Source of the DNA: Welwitschia mirabilis
Taxonomy: Eukaryota > Gnetophyta > Gnetopsida > Welwitschiales
DNA: 31,097 nucleotides
Assembly (NCBI GenBank): GCA_051453625.1
Contig: JBOZIK010000001.1
Location: 250,795,040 to 250,826,136 of the forward strand
Reading direction: 5' to 3'
Position 1 is the stretch's first letter, and each line of letters opens with the position of its first letter. Below, piece by piece: positions 19,395 to 30,248 of the stretch. A program made the position numbers and the translations under genes. The notes below the pieces were generated by a model. It was not told where the DNA came from. It ran no database searches and saw only the letters and a program-made list of their open reading frames with translations.

Positions 19395-20442
19395 AAATAG
19401 TTGAAATTTTAGCATACAAAGCTTCCTCTTACAAAGTTAAAGAATGTTTATTAGGAAATGTATCATCTATAAGAAAAATCTATTTGATAAAAAAAAAATA
19501 AAGTTATATCATAAAATAAGTAACAACAACAACATTTTCTACATGTTTGTTATCACTAATCTCTAGCTTAAATTTTTATGACAGAAAAATCCATCTAATA
19601 AGACTAACTTTATAATGGTTATTTTACCTATAAATATGAACCAAATTTTTCCAAGATAAAAATAACAAATAAACTACTTTTATAGTCATTGTATAATGTA
19701 GTTGAAGATCTTTTAGTATTTTACTTACATAGTTAGTTAACATAAGATTTTTTTTCTTTTTTTAAATCTCTTCTTTATCCTAACATAGCTCCAACAACAT
19801 AGTTACTTACATGAGAAAGTAATTCAAAAGAAAGTGACCAATCATGAGATTAAAAAGCAAATGCTAAAGAAAAAAGAGATTTTAAAATTTCAAATATATA
19901 TTAATATTTAATAGTCCATTCAAATAACAAATATTTGACAAGAAGATTAGATTACTATTTAAAGATTTATAAAATTCTTCTATAACTCTTATATAATAAC
20001 TACCATGTTCAAGAAAATATTTATAAAAAATTAAAAAAGGGTGTTAGGTGATGTTAAAAAAATAGAAATGTTTCATCAATAAGAGAAAAATAAGTTATAA
20101 ATCCTTCTATAAACTTTTCAATCATATAAGAAAATATAGTTGTCATGTAACATTGAAACATAAATAGAACATTATATAGACTAAAGAACATATGTTAGGA
20201 GAAAAAACTCCAAAGAAACACGTTAAAATTTTATTTTCTTGATCTTTAAAGATCATTATGTTTGTTTTTATCCTAAATTACATTAAATAAATAATAGTAT
20301 TCACTGGTAACTAATATTTCTAAAATCTAACCAATAAATAATAAAGGAAAGTAGTTTTTATTTGTTATGATGTTAAGTTTTTTTAGTTAATGTAAATTCT
20401 CTATTTTATTTTTACTCTAGTTGGAATAATACAATAATAAAA
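19395..20442. other. AT-rich spacer between two Copia copies
   Basis: About 1.05 kb with no readable domain, frame or repeat. It separates the 5' LTR of the full Copia copy from the 3' LTR of the second copy. It could be target DNA or an unrecognised repeat. Confidence 0.4.
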
Positions 20443-20575
20443 TGAATAATAATAAACTAATAATTAAATTATCAAGGGCACATCATCCATACATTATTTT
20501 AATGGTTGTGTACACAAGTTGTGATGTTCATTATATAATGATAAATATTGTTGTTATTGTTTATTATTATTAACA
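20443..20575 (-). repeat. 3' LTR of the second Copia copy (133 bp)
   Basis: The minus strand starts TGTTAATAATAATAAACAAT and ends TTTATTATTATTCA. Ends are TG...CA and the length equals that of 7270-7402. It shares ACAACCATTAAAATA-type and AATTATTA...TTATTATTC segments with the 5' LTR of the first copy. Confidence 0.7.
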
Positions 20576-20795
20576 TTTCCCACAATTTTAAAATAATGAG
20601 GTGAAGGACTCAATATTAACACAAAGTTCTAAATCTCCTTTACATTCAATAATATTATGAAATCATTAGTAGAATTTGATGTGAATTTAATATATGAAAT
20701 ACCAAATCTTCTAATAATGTAATAATCTTATATAGTAAAAATATGTGTTTTAAATGACCAATATTTTTATTATGAATAGAATTCTTTAACTCTTA
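20576..20795 (-). pseudogene. Copia RNase H C-terminus, second copy, decayed
   Basis: A minus-strand frame reads DYYIIRRFGISYIKFTSNST, then NDFIILLNVKEI, a stop and NFVLILSPSPHY. It aligns with NPTNGFIKFLNAKTFKNFIS and LLSPSLTIMG of the first copy. Shared non-obvious residues (SP-S at the end) show the two belong to one subfamily. It ends at the polypurine stretch GTGGGAAA. Confidence 0.65.
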
Positions 20796-20865
20796 AATTA
20801 TGGCCTTGCTAATAGAATAGATAATGGATCTATACATTTTAACACATAGTCTCATGCTAAGGAAT

Positions 20866-22045
20866 TGTTTGTGAGGAAAGATCGATATGCTTATATCTAT
20901 TGTCAATGTATCATAAATAGCAAGATCACCTTAGGGATATAAATCTTGCATGGCAAAACATAACTTTTATAAATACCATTTTTAGTATAGTTCTAGTGTC
21001 ATTCTTTCACAAAAAGAGATAATAAAACTACTAGTAAATCAAGCATAATGATAATAAGTAATTGATAATGAAATTATATCAGAGATTTAGGAATGACACA
21101 TAGCATTCATACTGCCATAATAAATTTATGGAAAAACATAAGTACTAAAGTGAAATCATGTAGAATTTACTTTTAACTCAATCAAAATGGCATAATCTCA
21201 TCCATAATAAACATAAGGGTGATATATCTAAGCCACCTAGCCTTCACAACAAGAATAAAATAAGCATGAAAAGTAGGGGATCTCCTAAGATTCATCAAAT
21301 AAAAATTTATTTATGCAAGATAGAATGAAAAGGAGAATTACTAGATAGATCTTAAAGTAAAATCATGCCTCAGTTAATCCTAAGAATAACAAGTATGAAA
21401 TAACCACAACTTGATATCAAAGTAATGCATTAACATACAATCTACAAATGTATTCATGCTAAACTAAGAATCATCATGCTAGCTTGGTAGCTAGTCCGTC
21501 CCTATAGGAAGCTTAGAAAGAACTCATGATTAAAAATCCAATTTCTTTGATAATGATATGATATCCTCCAATTGGATAAAGGTAGATTGTTTATAGGCTA
21601 AAACTACAATTTAGAATTAGGGTTCTAAAGGCCTAATGTATTCATTCTAAAAAATGCCAAAATTGTATGGGATTATCCTTTAGTCATGGGGTCAAATTTA
21701 GGAGTTCTTCCTAGAAAATATTCTTTATTTATCTTTTATTTATAGAAATGGTTGGAATGGGTTGCTTACATTAAGAGAACTTAGGAATACAAGTATGCTA
21801 GTCTTCTAATTAAAGTACTAGTACTGTCACTTCTAGAGCTAGTTTTGCCACTAATTTTACTTAGTACATCTCCATATTCTGTCATAATACTTGATAATAC
21901 ATTTATGTAAGTGTTAAGGCATATTTTTAGTAAAACTGGGTTTATATGGTCTTAAGCATAATAGGTATATAAAACCATCATGATGATCAATTGAACATGC
22001 TATCAAGGCCTTAAGTCCTTGATATAAATGTTAATTTTTACATGT
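20866..22045. other. AT-rich stretch, nothing firmly recognised
   Basis: No coding motif found on either strand. On the minus strand ACCATATAAACCC near 21950 resembles an LTR TATA region, but no paired LTR was found. Confidence 0.35.
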
Positions 22046-22300
22046 TGTCATACCCCAACCAACCTTTTATTAGTTTCTTAGTGAAAAAAATGTATCTAAA
22101 GATTAGCTAACATGTAAAAAATTACAAATTAACTTAATTAAGTATAAAAATATTAATGGTTTTTGGAAAAAATTTATCCAATGTAGCAAGAGGGAGTGCA
22201 AGCACTCATAGCTCAAGGTGAAGGGCTCAATCGGAACATAGTGGCCTCCCTTGTAAATGCTGACCCCTCATATACCAGATGAAATTTCACTTAAGAAAAA
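22046..22300 (+). repeat. Possible LTR start (TGTCATACCCCAACC)
   Basis: Many plant gypsy LTRs begin TGTCAYACCCC. Here TGTCATACCCCAACCAACC starts at 22046 and is followed by a GC-richer segment at about 22185-22285. No second copy, primer site or 3' end was found, so this is a weak suggestion. Confidence 0.25.
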
Positions 22301-25300
22301 GAATAAAGCATGAAAAAGTAGATTCTTAAGTGCAAATGTCACTTTTTCTAACCAAATCTAAAGTTGATTCTCAGAGTTTGAAAGATGAAAACTTGAATGT
22401 GAATACAATGAAGACTAAATGCTACATGTGATAATGTAGTCTAGAATAACATAGAAAGAAAAATTACTAAATTAAGCTAAAAAATCTGAAATGTAAACTA
22501 ATGAAAATGAAAGACTAAAAATAAAAAAATGAAGCTTTGATTATAAGACTTAAATTTTTTAATTTAAAATGTATGACTACATAAATGATTAGAAAATAAC
22601 TAAAAAAGGAAGAATTGTGAGAAATAAATGTAATTAGTTTGGAATGGAGATGTGAATGATAAGTCTAAATTAATCAATTTATGTAAACTTTTAATAGATA
22701 CCTGAGTGCTAGAAATACAATAAATGTAATGCAGGATATCTGTGAAAAAAGGGAATCTATTTATGCAAGTTAAGGTGGTAGTGCTAATGAGGGGTGCCAT
22801 CACATTAATAGTATTAATAATTACATGTTGAATCTTATGTTTTAGAGCCTTATAACCAAACTAAGAATTTTACAATTACATGTTAGTTAAGAAGAAAAAA
22901 CAAATTTATAGAAACATAAATTCATATTGATTTTTTATTAAGTATAAAAGACATTATAATAAAGTAAGATGCAATTTAAGTGAAAAAGGATGAAAGAGTA
23001 AGAGAGTGAAATAAATTTAGCTTATAAATCTTCTATGAGAGGCTAACCTCTCTAACTTTTGGTTTAACTCTTCTTGTTTTTTGACATCTCATTTTGATTC
23101 TTTGCAATATTTTTAATTTTTCATCATAATGTTTTAATCAAAGTTCATTGAGACTTATAGACTTATCCAAAAGGTATTACTAGAAGTAATGGAGGAATGC
23201 CTATGAGTAGTGAAAGTAAATTTGAAAGAAGATGAAGCAAACGGGGTATGTGAGGTTTTAATAATAGAATCCTTCTCATTTCTTCTTATAGTGTGTGATG
23301 AGTAGAAAGAAAAAGGAGATTGAGAAGGAGGAGTCCTTTAAGTATGCTCCCTTTCATCTTCTTGAATCTCTTGAAGATCCTATACAATCCGATCCTAGTT
23401 ACTACACTTATTAAGTTGTGTGATCTTTTTAGGATAATGGTCTTTAGAAATCTCTTATTCCATCCTTCAAACTCTAGAGTATGATCTAAACCATTGTAGA
23501 TTAAGTTTAAAACTAAGAAAAGAAAGGGAATATTACTCTTATGGCCCATAATATTTTCTATAGTAGTAAATCATTTCAAGATGACTATGATTCAGTGGCT
23601 ATGGTAGGCATCGATTACATGAAACACGGCCAAAGCATTTCAAATGATAAACCTAAAGAGCGCAAGTTGGTTTTTATAGAGGTATCTATAAGGTAGGGCT
23701 TCTTCTTCATTTGGTTCATATTTAACATTAAGTATTGCATAAAAATAGCTAAGGATTTGAAAAGTATATAAGATAAGCCATCATAGTAATTAACTCTTAA
23801 CAAATATTCTACATCATTAATGAAAATAACAAAGGAATTATGTTAAATAAAGAAATGGATTATCCAAGGTCATCTTCGTCAATAGTTGCATTCTAGTAAA
23901 ACTCCAAAATACCATTTGGGAAGTAGTAGGAATCATCTTCCTTTAGAAAATAATTCCAACTCCTTGCTTTAATTTTATCAAGGTAGAAGAGTGCATATTA
24001 AATAAGAAATAATGTGAACATGTCTTCTTCCAAAAAAAGTCATGTTCTTTCACTTACAGTGGCCTAAAATGATAGAATAGAAGAAAGAGAAAAAAATGGA
24101 AATGGAAGAAAAATTAAGGTAGAAGTTAATAATGTAAAAATTAAAATGAAAGGAGAATAGATGGATTTCAAATATGAAAACAAGCTCATTAATAAAGTGT
24201 AAACTAAGAGGAATCTGAAATAGTACTACAAGAAGAAGTCATACACATAGTAAGAAGACTAAACAGTGGCATTAATGAGGGTAGATGATAATATTAACAA
24301 GATGTAGAGATGTGGATTAGGCAAATACAAGAAGGATTACAACAACATGAAGGTCACAAAAACTTTGAGTGCTTAATGAAGTTGGGTAAAAAACCATAAG
24401 TTTTTATATAAAGTGATTAAATAAGAATAGTTGGATGATTGGTTTTTATTAATGATTTAGATTGATTTTACCTTGTATGTAGACATGGATAGATGGGACA
24501 AATCATAAAAAATACAATGTGTTTCTTGAATTGCTTTTTCATAGAAGGAAAAACAAAGGGTTATGACTTAGCATCGATGAGGAAAGTGAATGGAAATATG
24601 AAGAAATGGATGAATGAAATAACAAACCCTAATATGCATCCTATGAATAAATGAAATAAGATAAATTTAAGCTAGTGACCTTATTTATTTACATAATTTA
24701 GGGTGAAACCTTTACCAAGATAAAGAAAAGTATAAAATAGTAAATCCTTGCAAAATCTCAACTAGTTAAGGAATCTTAAATTCAATTGTTAAAATAAGCA
24801 AATAAAAGATCTTTCTAATCCCATGTTAATTTAATTCCTTTTCCTTTCTCTCCTAGGGGTATCCAAGTTTCTAGAATTTGATCAAATTGAGCATTTACTA
24901 TTGTGATACTCCCTTTTAACATATTTAACATGTTGTACAAGAATGATTTAGTTATGTTGCTAGCAATAATTTATAGCCTTAATGTAGATGAATGTATTAC
25001 AAATGAATCATTAGAGCCACTTATCAACAAACATTCATAGCCCTAATTTAGTTAACTAAACCCAATAGAAATGATCATAAAAATGTGATAAAAGAGCTTT
25101 AAGATTTTTATTGATTTTATTTACTCTTTATTATATATTTTTCCCCTTTTTTATGTTTATAGAACATGAAATGGGTCATTGGCTTATTACCCTAATGGAA
25201 AATTGATTTCATTCCCATGAATGCTTTGAAACAAAGGAATACCATGAAAGAATAAAATTCATCTTTTTCCTTGATTCCAAATTAGATATCTTTAAATGCA

Positions 25301-26149
25301 TGCAAATCTTAATAAAGAACTGAAAAAAGTCAAGGGAGTAGCTAATTAACAAGAAAAACCCTACAAAATTTCAACTAATCTTTAAAAAGATAAAAGATCT
25401 CTTTATTCATGGATTAAAGAAAAGACCATTAACGAAGATCAATGAGCCTCATGAACTCATGAGATGATGGAAGGAGTGAACGAAATGTAGGTGATAAATG
25501 GTTATATGAAGGTGATTTAGATGAGTAAATGTGGCTATAGTGTGGATGAGATGAATGGATATGATTAAGATTTTCTATGAAGACAACATCCTTAAACATA
25601 TGAGGGGTTTTTATAGTTTGATCTAAGGATCCTAAGAGTAGAATAGGTAAATCCAATTAAATCTCATTTAATAAACTCAAATTAGGCTTGCAATAATTTT
25701 CTATACTTATGGATGAGAGAGAGAAGTTTAAATGATTAAATTTTTCATAATTAAAAGGATAAAATGATTGATCAAGTGATAAATTAGGCCTAGAAAGTTT
25801 TCATGATAAGACTCCATACATGAGTTAGAAAACTCAAGAAAGGTATGGAAAGAATACTCATTAGGATTCAAACATTTTAAGTCATGAGAGGACCATCCTA
25901 TTACTTTCTCTTACTAAATCGATAATTCTCATGAAACATTTTTCTTTGATGAAGACAGAGATGAATTAGAAATCAAAGAATTAGAAGGGTCATCATCAAA
26001 GACACTTCTTTCTTAAGAGGTAGGTTCACATCAAAAGAAGGAACATTTTAATATTAACATGTGAATCATATTTTAAAGAATATAGAGAAAAAAAAGAAAA
26101 TGTTTTTCTCATAGGAGAGAGGATCAAGATCATCAAAACTCTCAATAAA
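22301..26149. other. Long AT-rich region with a few unassigned minus-strand frames
   Basis: Minus-strand frames occur at 23286-23549 (87 codons), 23615-23803 (62 codons) and 25429-25656 (75 codons, rich in His, Ser and Pro in the middle). The first two are adjacent and in the same orientation as the gag-protease remnant at 26.2-27.6 kb, so they could be gypsy sequence, but I recognise no domain. No RT, RNase H or integrase motif was readable downstream of the protease on the minus strand. Confidence 0.35.
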
Positions 26150-26660
26150 CTTTACTCATTCTAAATCATCAAGTTGTTTCATGGTATTAAATATATTCAA
26201 CTTAAAAGTTATGTTAGTAAAGGAAATATTCATAAGACCATTTATACAATTGATAATAGCATTATAAGTAGTAAGCAGACCTCTTCCCAAGATGATACGA
26301 ATGCTATGACGTCTTGTTTTTCCATCTTAAAAACTACAAAGTCCATAGGAAAGTAGTACTCCTTTACTTAAATAATCACATCCTAATGGTGCTTTCAAAG
26401 AATTACTAGTAATTCAAAATTAAAGTTTAGTGATTTTAAGGTCATTTAAGTCAAGTTTCTTTTAAACACTATAAGGTAAAATATTGATACTAGCTTCAAG
26501 GTCTAACAAGGCTTATTAAAAGTTTGTATTCCCAATGGTAATGGATATGGTAGGGCATCTTGAATCTTTATACTTTGGGGAAATTCGGTTTTAAATAATA
26601 GCATTAGTTTGTTGAGTAAGCAAGCCTTTATTTTTCACATTTATCTTTTTTTAATAGTGC
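26150..26660 (-). pseudogene. Gypsy retropepsin-like protease region (Athila/Tat type), decayed
   Basis: Minus-strand frames read PKYKDSRCPTISITIGNTNF (about 26582-26524), two stops, then ALLDLEASINILPYSV (26513-26466), the aspartic-protease site with D-L-E-A-S in place of the usual D-L-G-A-S. Further on come FPMDFVVFKMEKQ (about 26351-26311), IILGRGLLTTYNAIINCING (26296-26237) and FNTMKQLDDLE (about 26185-26153). The order, including the 'ILGRPFL' segment, is that of the protease of OTA-clade gypsy elements. The protease cleaves the polyprotein. Several stops and a frameshift make it inactive. It continues from the gag remnant on its right; RT does not visibly follow. Confidence 0.75.
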
Positions 26661-27660
26661 ATATACCTTTCAAGAATTTATCATTAAAAAAATACTTGTT
26701 TAATGGCTTCTAAAAGAGGGATATTAATCTTTACTTCCTTTAAAATTTCTAGTGCTTATTGTTGTTTCTTAACCAATTGATTTTTTCTAAGTTGTTGACA
26801 AAAGAATAGGGTTCTTTGTAAGTTGAAAAAATTTCTTCATATTTATGTTTTTTTCTCTACCCTTTTCTTACTTTTAGGCTCATCTTGTTGGACTTTTTCT
26901 TATTGTGGTTGTTCCTGTTCTATCTCTTTATTGATTTTTTTTGTACTCCTTAAATGTATTACCTTAGTTTCCTAAATTTATATATCTTCCATTAAGTTAC
27001 AACTACTAGGGTTAGCCTTATGTGTAGCAAGAATCTTTTCCTTCTTAAATTGGTTGAGTGATGTAAGGATAGGTGTGGTGGTTTAACATAATGATTCCAT
27101 TCCTTGCTCTAACTTTTGTAATGTGGAAAAGGATTACTGATTAACTTATTTTTATAAGGTGTTAACATGATCTTGATCTTCTGTGAACTTATGAAATATA
27201 GCCTTTAAATAGTTAGAAGTTAAGGGAGGATTTAAACTCTTAGTTCAATTAGTTAAGGCTTAGCTAGGGTTATCTTGTTTTCATGATAAGTTTAATGATT
27301 TATTCATCCAGGGTTGAAAGTATTAAAGGAGGTGTTATTTGATCTTTTATTTTTTCATTATTGTCCTATAACATTAAGTTGTTCTTTTACTACTCCTTGA
27401 AATATGGGAATGGATGGATAATTTGAGATTTATGAGTATCCACAAGACAAATTTTATATTGAAGAATGGAATTATGTACTTGGAATTGGTACCAATAATA
27501 TTAATCTTCTTAAAAAGCTCATTTAACTTTTGGTTAACCTCATTATTGTTTAATATTTTGAAGATACTAGTGGACCTAACAGGTTGTTGTGATCTTTTTA
27601 TTTCACTAGGTTTTTTCCAATTCTTAGAACTTTTGGATATAGTCTTTAAGAAATCCTAGG
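26661..27660 (-). pseudogene. Gypsy gag C-terminal region (Athila/Tat type), decayed
   Basis: Minus strand, right to left: FNTFNPG then INHSNLS and KQDNPS (about 27330-27265), then LQKLEQGMESL near 27120-27085. Next are ETKVIHLRSTKKINKEIEQE (about 26970-26910), QLVKKQQ, a stop and ALEILKEVKINIPLLEAIKQ (about 26795-26700), and KFLKGICTIKK (about 26680-26650). These match the 'YNPGW.NHPN.SW', 'LRSG' and 'NIPLL.AI.Q.P.Y.KFLK' segments between the gag knuckle and the protease in Athila/Tat elements. Trp codons are replaced by stops. The 5' part of gag is not readable, and the region ends where LINE-like sequence begins. Confidence 0.72.
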
Positions 27661-27956
27661 CTTCATAATTTCAAAGTCTAAAAAGCTTTGATGGTTTTTA
27701 AAGTGTAACACTTTTCGGATGATGCATTCTGGCTCTGCTAGAATTCTGAGCTCTATAAGATTTAGTGGATCTAAAGAGCAAGAGGTTACAGGTCTTGGAG
27801 ATTGCAGTTTAGTAGGGGCAATTTCAATCCCTGATCACGGAGCATGGGGGCATTTTCAACTACAGGACAGGCTGCTGTCAAGTAAGTTTTAGGAGTCCTT
27901 TTATCTTACAGTTTTGATCAGTTTTTAGGATTTTACTTGAACGGTTTAGTTCCAAG

Positions 27957-28790
27957 ATGGAGAAGACTCAGTTCTCTAGGAAGAGAAAATCTCTCATATT
28001 GGACATCGATAAAGATGTGTGCAATGAAATTGAGAAAAATCTTAAGTTCAGCCTCATCAGCAATTTTATCTTATCTAGCCCTTGACCTCGATTGGATTGG
28101 ATCCATGATTGGGTTATAATGAAATGGACAGGGATCAGCAAAGTAAATGTTATTGCGATGTCAGAAGGACTAGTTTTATTCTAGCTAGATAATGAACAAC
28201 ATCTAGATGAAATCATAGTAAGAAGACCATGGTTTTTGGAGTTAAAGACCTCTCCCTAGCTAAATGTATGCCGGGGCACAATCAGACCTGCAACTATTTA
28301 AGAAACTTTTAATCTGGATTTACATCCATAAGTTTCCTTTGGAGTTTTAAGATGAAGATATACTAAGGATGGCTTATTATTTTGGGAATCTAATCAAGCT
28401 AGATTGAATCATGATTAAACAAACTAGATTAGTTTTAGCCAAATTCTATATGTGGATGAGTATCGAAGATACTAAGGAAATCCAATCTGTAAAGTTTAGA
28501 TCCAAATGGGGAACTTATGATCTAGAGGTTACTTATGAGAACTTTCTGATTCCCTACTCAACTTGTGAGAAATCGAGACATCCCTGGGAAGATGTAATCC
28601 TACTGAGAAGAAATGCTCACANNNNNNNNNNTGCCTAAAGATATTGATTGATATTGAATATAAGCAAAAGAAGACTTGCACTTTTTGTAGGAATACTAGT
28701 CATAATCAGAACATATGTAGATATAAGCAAATAAAGGAACAAACTAGAAAAATAACCACCATTTTTTCAAAGAAAAGCAAGAGAAAAAAA
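27957..28790 (+). pseudogene. LINE ORF1 protein (DUF4283-like domain plus CCHC knuckle), decayed
   Basis: ORF1 binds the element's RNA. The ATG at 27957 opens MEKTQFSRKRKSLILDID. After one stop come MSEGLVLF, a stop, LDNEQHLDEIIVRRPWFLEL (28150-28245), matching the 'glflF.F..e.d...vl...PW' core of DUF4283. A frameshift near 28290 leads to IWIYIHKFPLEF (about 28312-28347), the 'WI.I..LPLE.W' segment, then KQTRLVLAKFYM. A degenerate knuckle YSTCEKSRH lies at about 28555-28581. A canonical CX2CX4HX4C knuckle, CTFCRNTSHNQNIC, is at 28677-28718, past the assembly gap. Stops replace expected Trp or Gln codons. Confidence 0.75.
28622..28631. other. Assembly gap (10 N) inside LINE ORF1
   Basis: Ten N between the degenerate knuckle and the canonical knuckle. 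The true distance is unknown, so the apparent spacing of the two knuckles should not be trusted. Confidence 0.95.
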
Positions 28791-29018
28791 GATCCAAAAT
28801 AAAAAAACCCATTTTAACCTCTTATGAATGAGAATAATACCCAACTAAACCTTTAAGATGATGAATCTAATGAATTAAAATCTCAGATAAAGGGAAGGCC
28901 TAGCAATAGAACTTTACAAGACGAGAAACAGTAGAGAATGTTGCAAATAGTTCCCAAGCTACTATTGAAGATACATTGAAAAAAGGACAATCACCCAGAA
29001 AGGGGCAAAAAATCCCTA

Positions 29019-29771
29019 ATGAATTGTCTCTCATGGAACTGTAGGGGATTAGGGTCCTCCTATAAGAAAAATACCCTACGAAATCTAATTACTCAACATA
29101 ACATAGATCTAGTCTACATACAGGAGACAAAAATAAAACAAGACATGGAAAACATAAAGATGGAGTAGCAATGGATCTTTTTTAGCATAGTCATCCAAGG
29201 TAACTCTAGTGGGCTTTTGGTTTCTACTAAGAAAGAGGAAAATTTGATTTGTAGCAGTCAGAATCATATTAAAATTTCTTTTAAGAATGAAAGATGGACC
29301 ATCACAAATATTTATAGTCTACAACACAATCTAGATAAGGCTGCGATATTGGAAGAAGTTCAAAGGAATGTAGTAGATAAATTCAAATGGATAATTTTGG
29401 GTGACTTTAATCAATGCCTACACACTAGGGAAAATCAGGTGGTGATAACTGGAACTCTAAAGAAGATTCTATCCTAAAAGATTTTTTTAGTAAGACATTC
29501 TCTCATAGATATATCCATCACTAGTTGCAAATACACTTGATCAAATAGAAGAGCAGGTGCAGAGCTAATAATGTTCAAGACTGATAGAGTGATAATTGAG
29601 AAACATCTAGCTAAACTTTCTCTTGAAGCTTGTGGCCTTAATAGGATTTCCTCGGATCACCGTCCCATTATTCTCAGAGCAAGGGCGTTTTCGCCTCCGA
29701 AAACCCTGTTTCATATAAAACAGTACTGGATCAACAAAACCAAAACTAGGATGCTTCTAGAAAGAATCTAG
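29019..29771 (+). pseudogene. LINE ORF2 endonuclease domain, decayed
   Basis: The domain nicks target DNA to start insertion. The ATG at 29019 opens MNCLSWNCRGLG, the usual start of plant L1 endonucleases with the active-site Asn. Next come IQETK (29118-29132; catalytic Glu), GDFNQ (29400-29414; catalytic Asp and Asn), SNRRAGAELI (about 29541-29570) and SSDHRPI (29649-29669; catalytic Asp-His). All key residues are still present. In-frame stops lie at 29166 (TAG), 29538 (TGA, where Trp is expected) and 29769 (TAG). A short stretch at about 29436-29490 reads correctly only in the next frame (GGDNWNSKEDSILKDFF), so two compensating indels are inferred. Confidence 0.82.
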
Positions 29772-30248
29772 GCACAATACAATGGTATACAACCTATTAC
29801 CTTCTTATAAAGAGGCCTTAATACTTTGAAGGCCCATATAAGAGATTGAAAAAGGAAAGATAAGGAGAGATTTAACTCAAAATCTAAAATTAAAAAAGAA
29901 CTCAACTACATTCAAACTAAATAGGAGAAGGGAGGTAATCAGGAAAGCCTTAAAAACAAAGAATATCAGTGCCTAATGGAGCTCCAAGAAATTTTTAAGG
30001 ATAAAAAGCATTATTAGAGATAAAGATCAATGATCAAGTGGTTTAAAGAAGTTGATAAACATACTAGATTCTTCCTCTAGCAAGCCAACCAGCATAGATA
30101 TGATAACAAAATTAAAAGGCTCACAATAAGAGACCATATCATAGAAAACAAAGAAGAAATAGTAAAGTAAATGCAGGCCCATCTTCAGAAAGTCTGGGTC
30201 CCCAACCTAATCCCAGAGAATAAGAAGGTTTTGGAGGAGGATAATTAA
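29772..30248 (+). pseudogene. LINE ORF2 linker between endonuclease and RT, decayed
   Basis: The endonuclease frame continues through this charged Lys/Glu-rich linker. At 30036-30068 it reads KWFKEVDKHTR, then FFL, a stop and QANQHRYDNKI, the 'W...GD.NT.FFH..A..R...N.I' segment known between endonuclease and RT in plant L1 elements. Stops (for example 29808 TAA) interrupt it, but the frame is kept into the RT. Confidence 0.7.

Larger units (their letters stand above)
20443..20865 (-). mobile_element. 3' end fragment of a second Copia copy of the same family
   Basis: It consists of an LTR (20443-20575) preceded on the minus strand by a polypurine stretch and by RNase H sequence homologous to 7403-7640. 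Beyond about 20865 the similarity to the first copy is lost, so the rest of the element is deleted, replaced or diverged beyond recognition. It has the same orientation as the full copy 1 kb to the left. Confidence 0.7.

Noticed and set aside
25429-25656. 75-codon minus-strand frame as a host gene
   Set aside because: It has low-complexity His/Ser/Pro content and no start context or domain, and lies downstream of a decayed gypsy protease.
27414-27659. 81-codon plus-strand frame just left of the LINE
   Set aside because: It is the antisense shadow of the minus-strand gypsy gag remnant.
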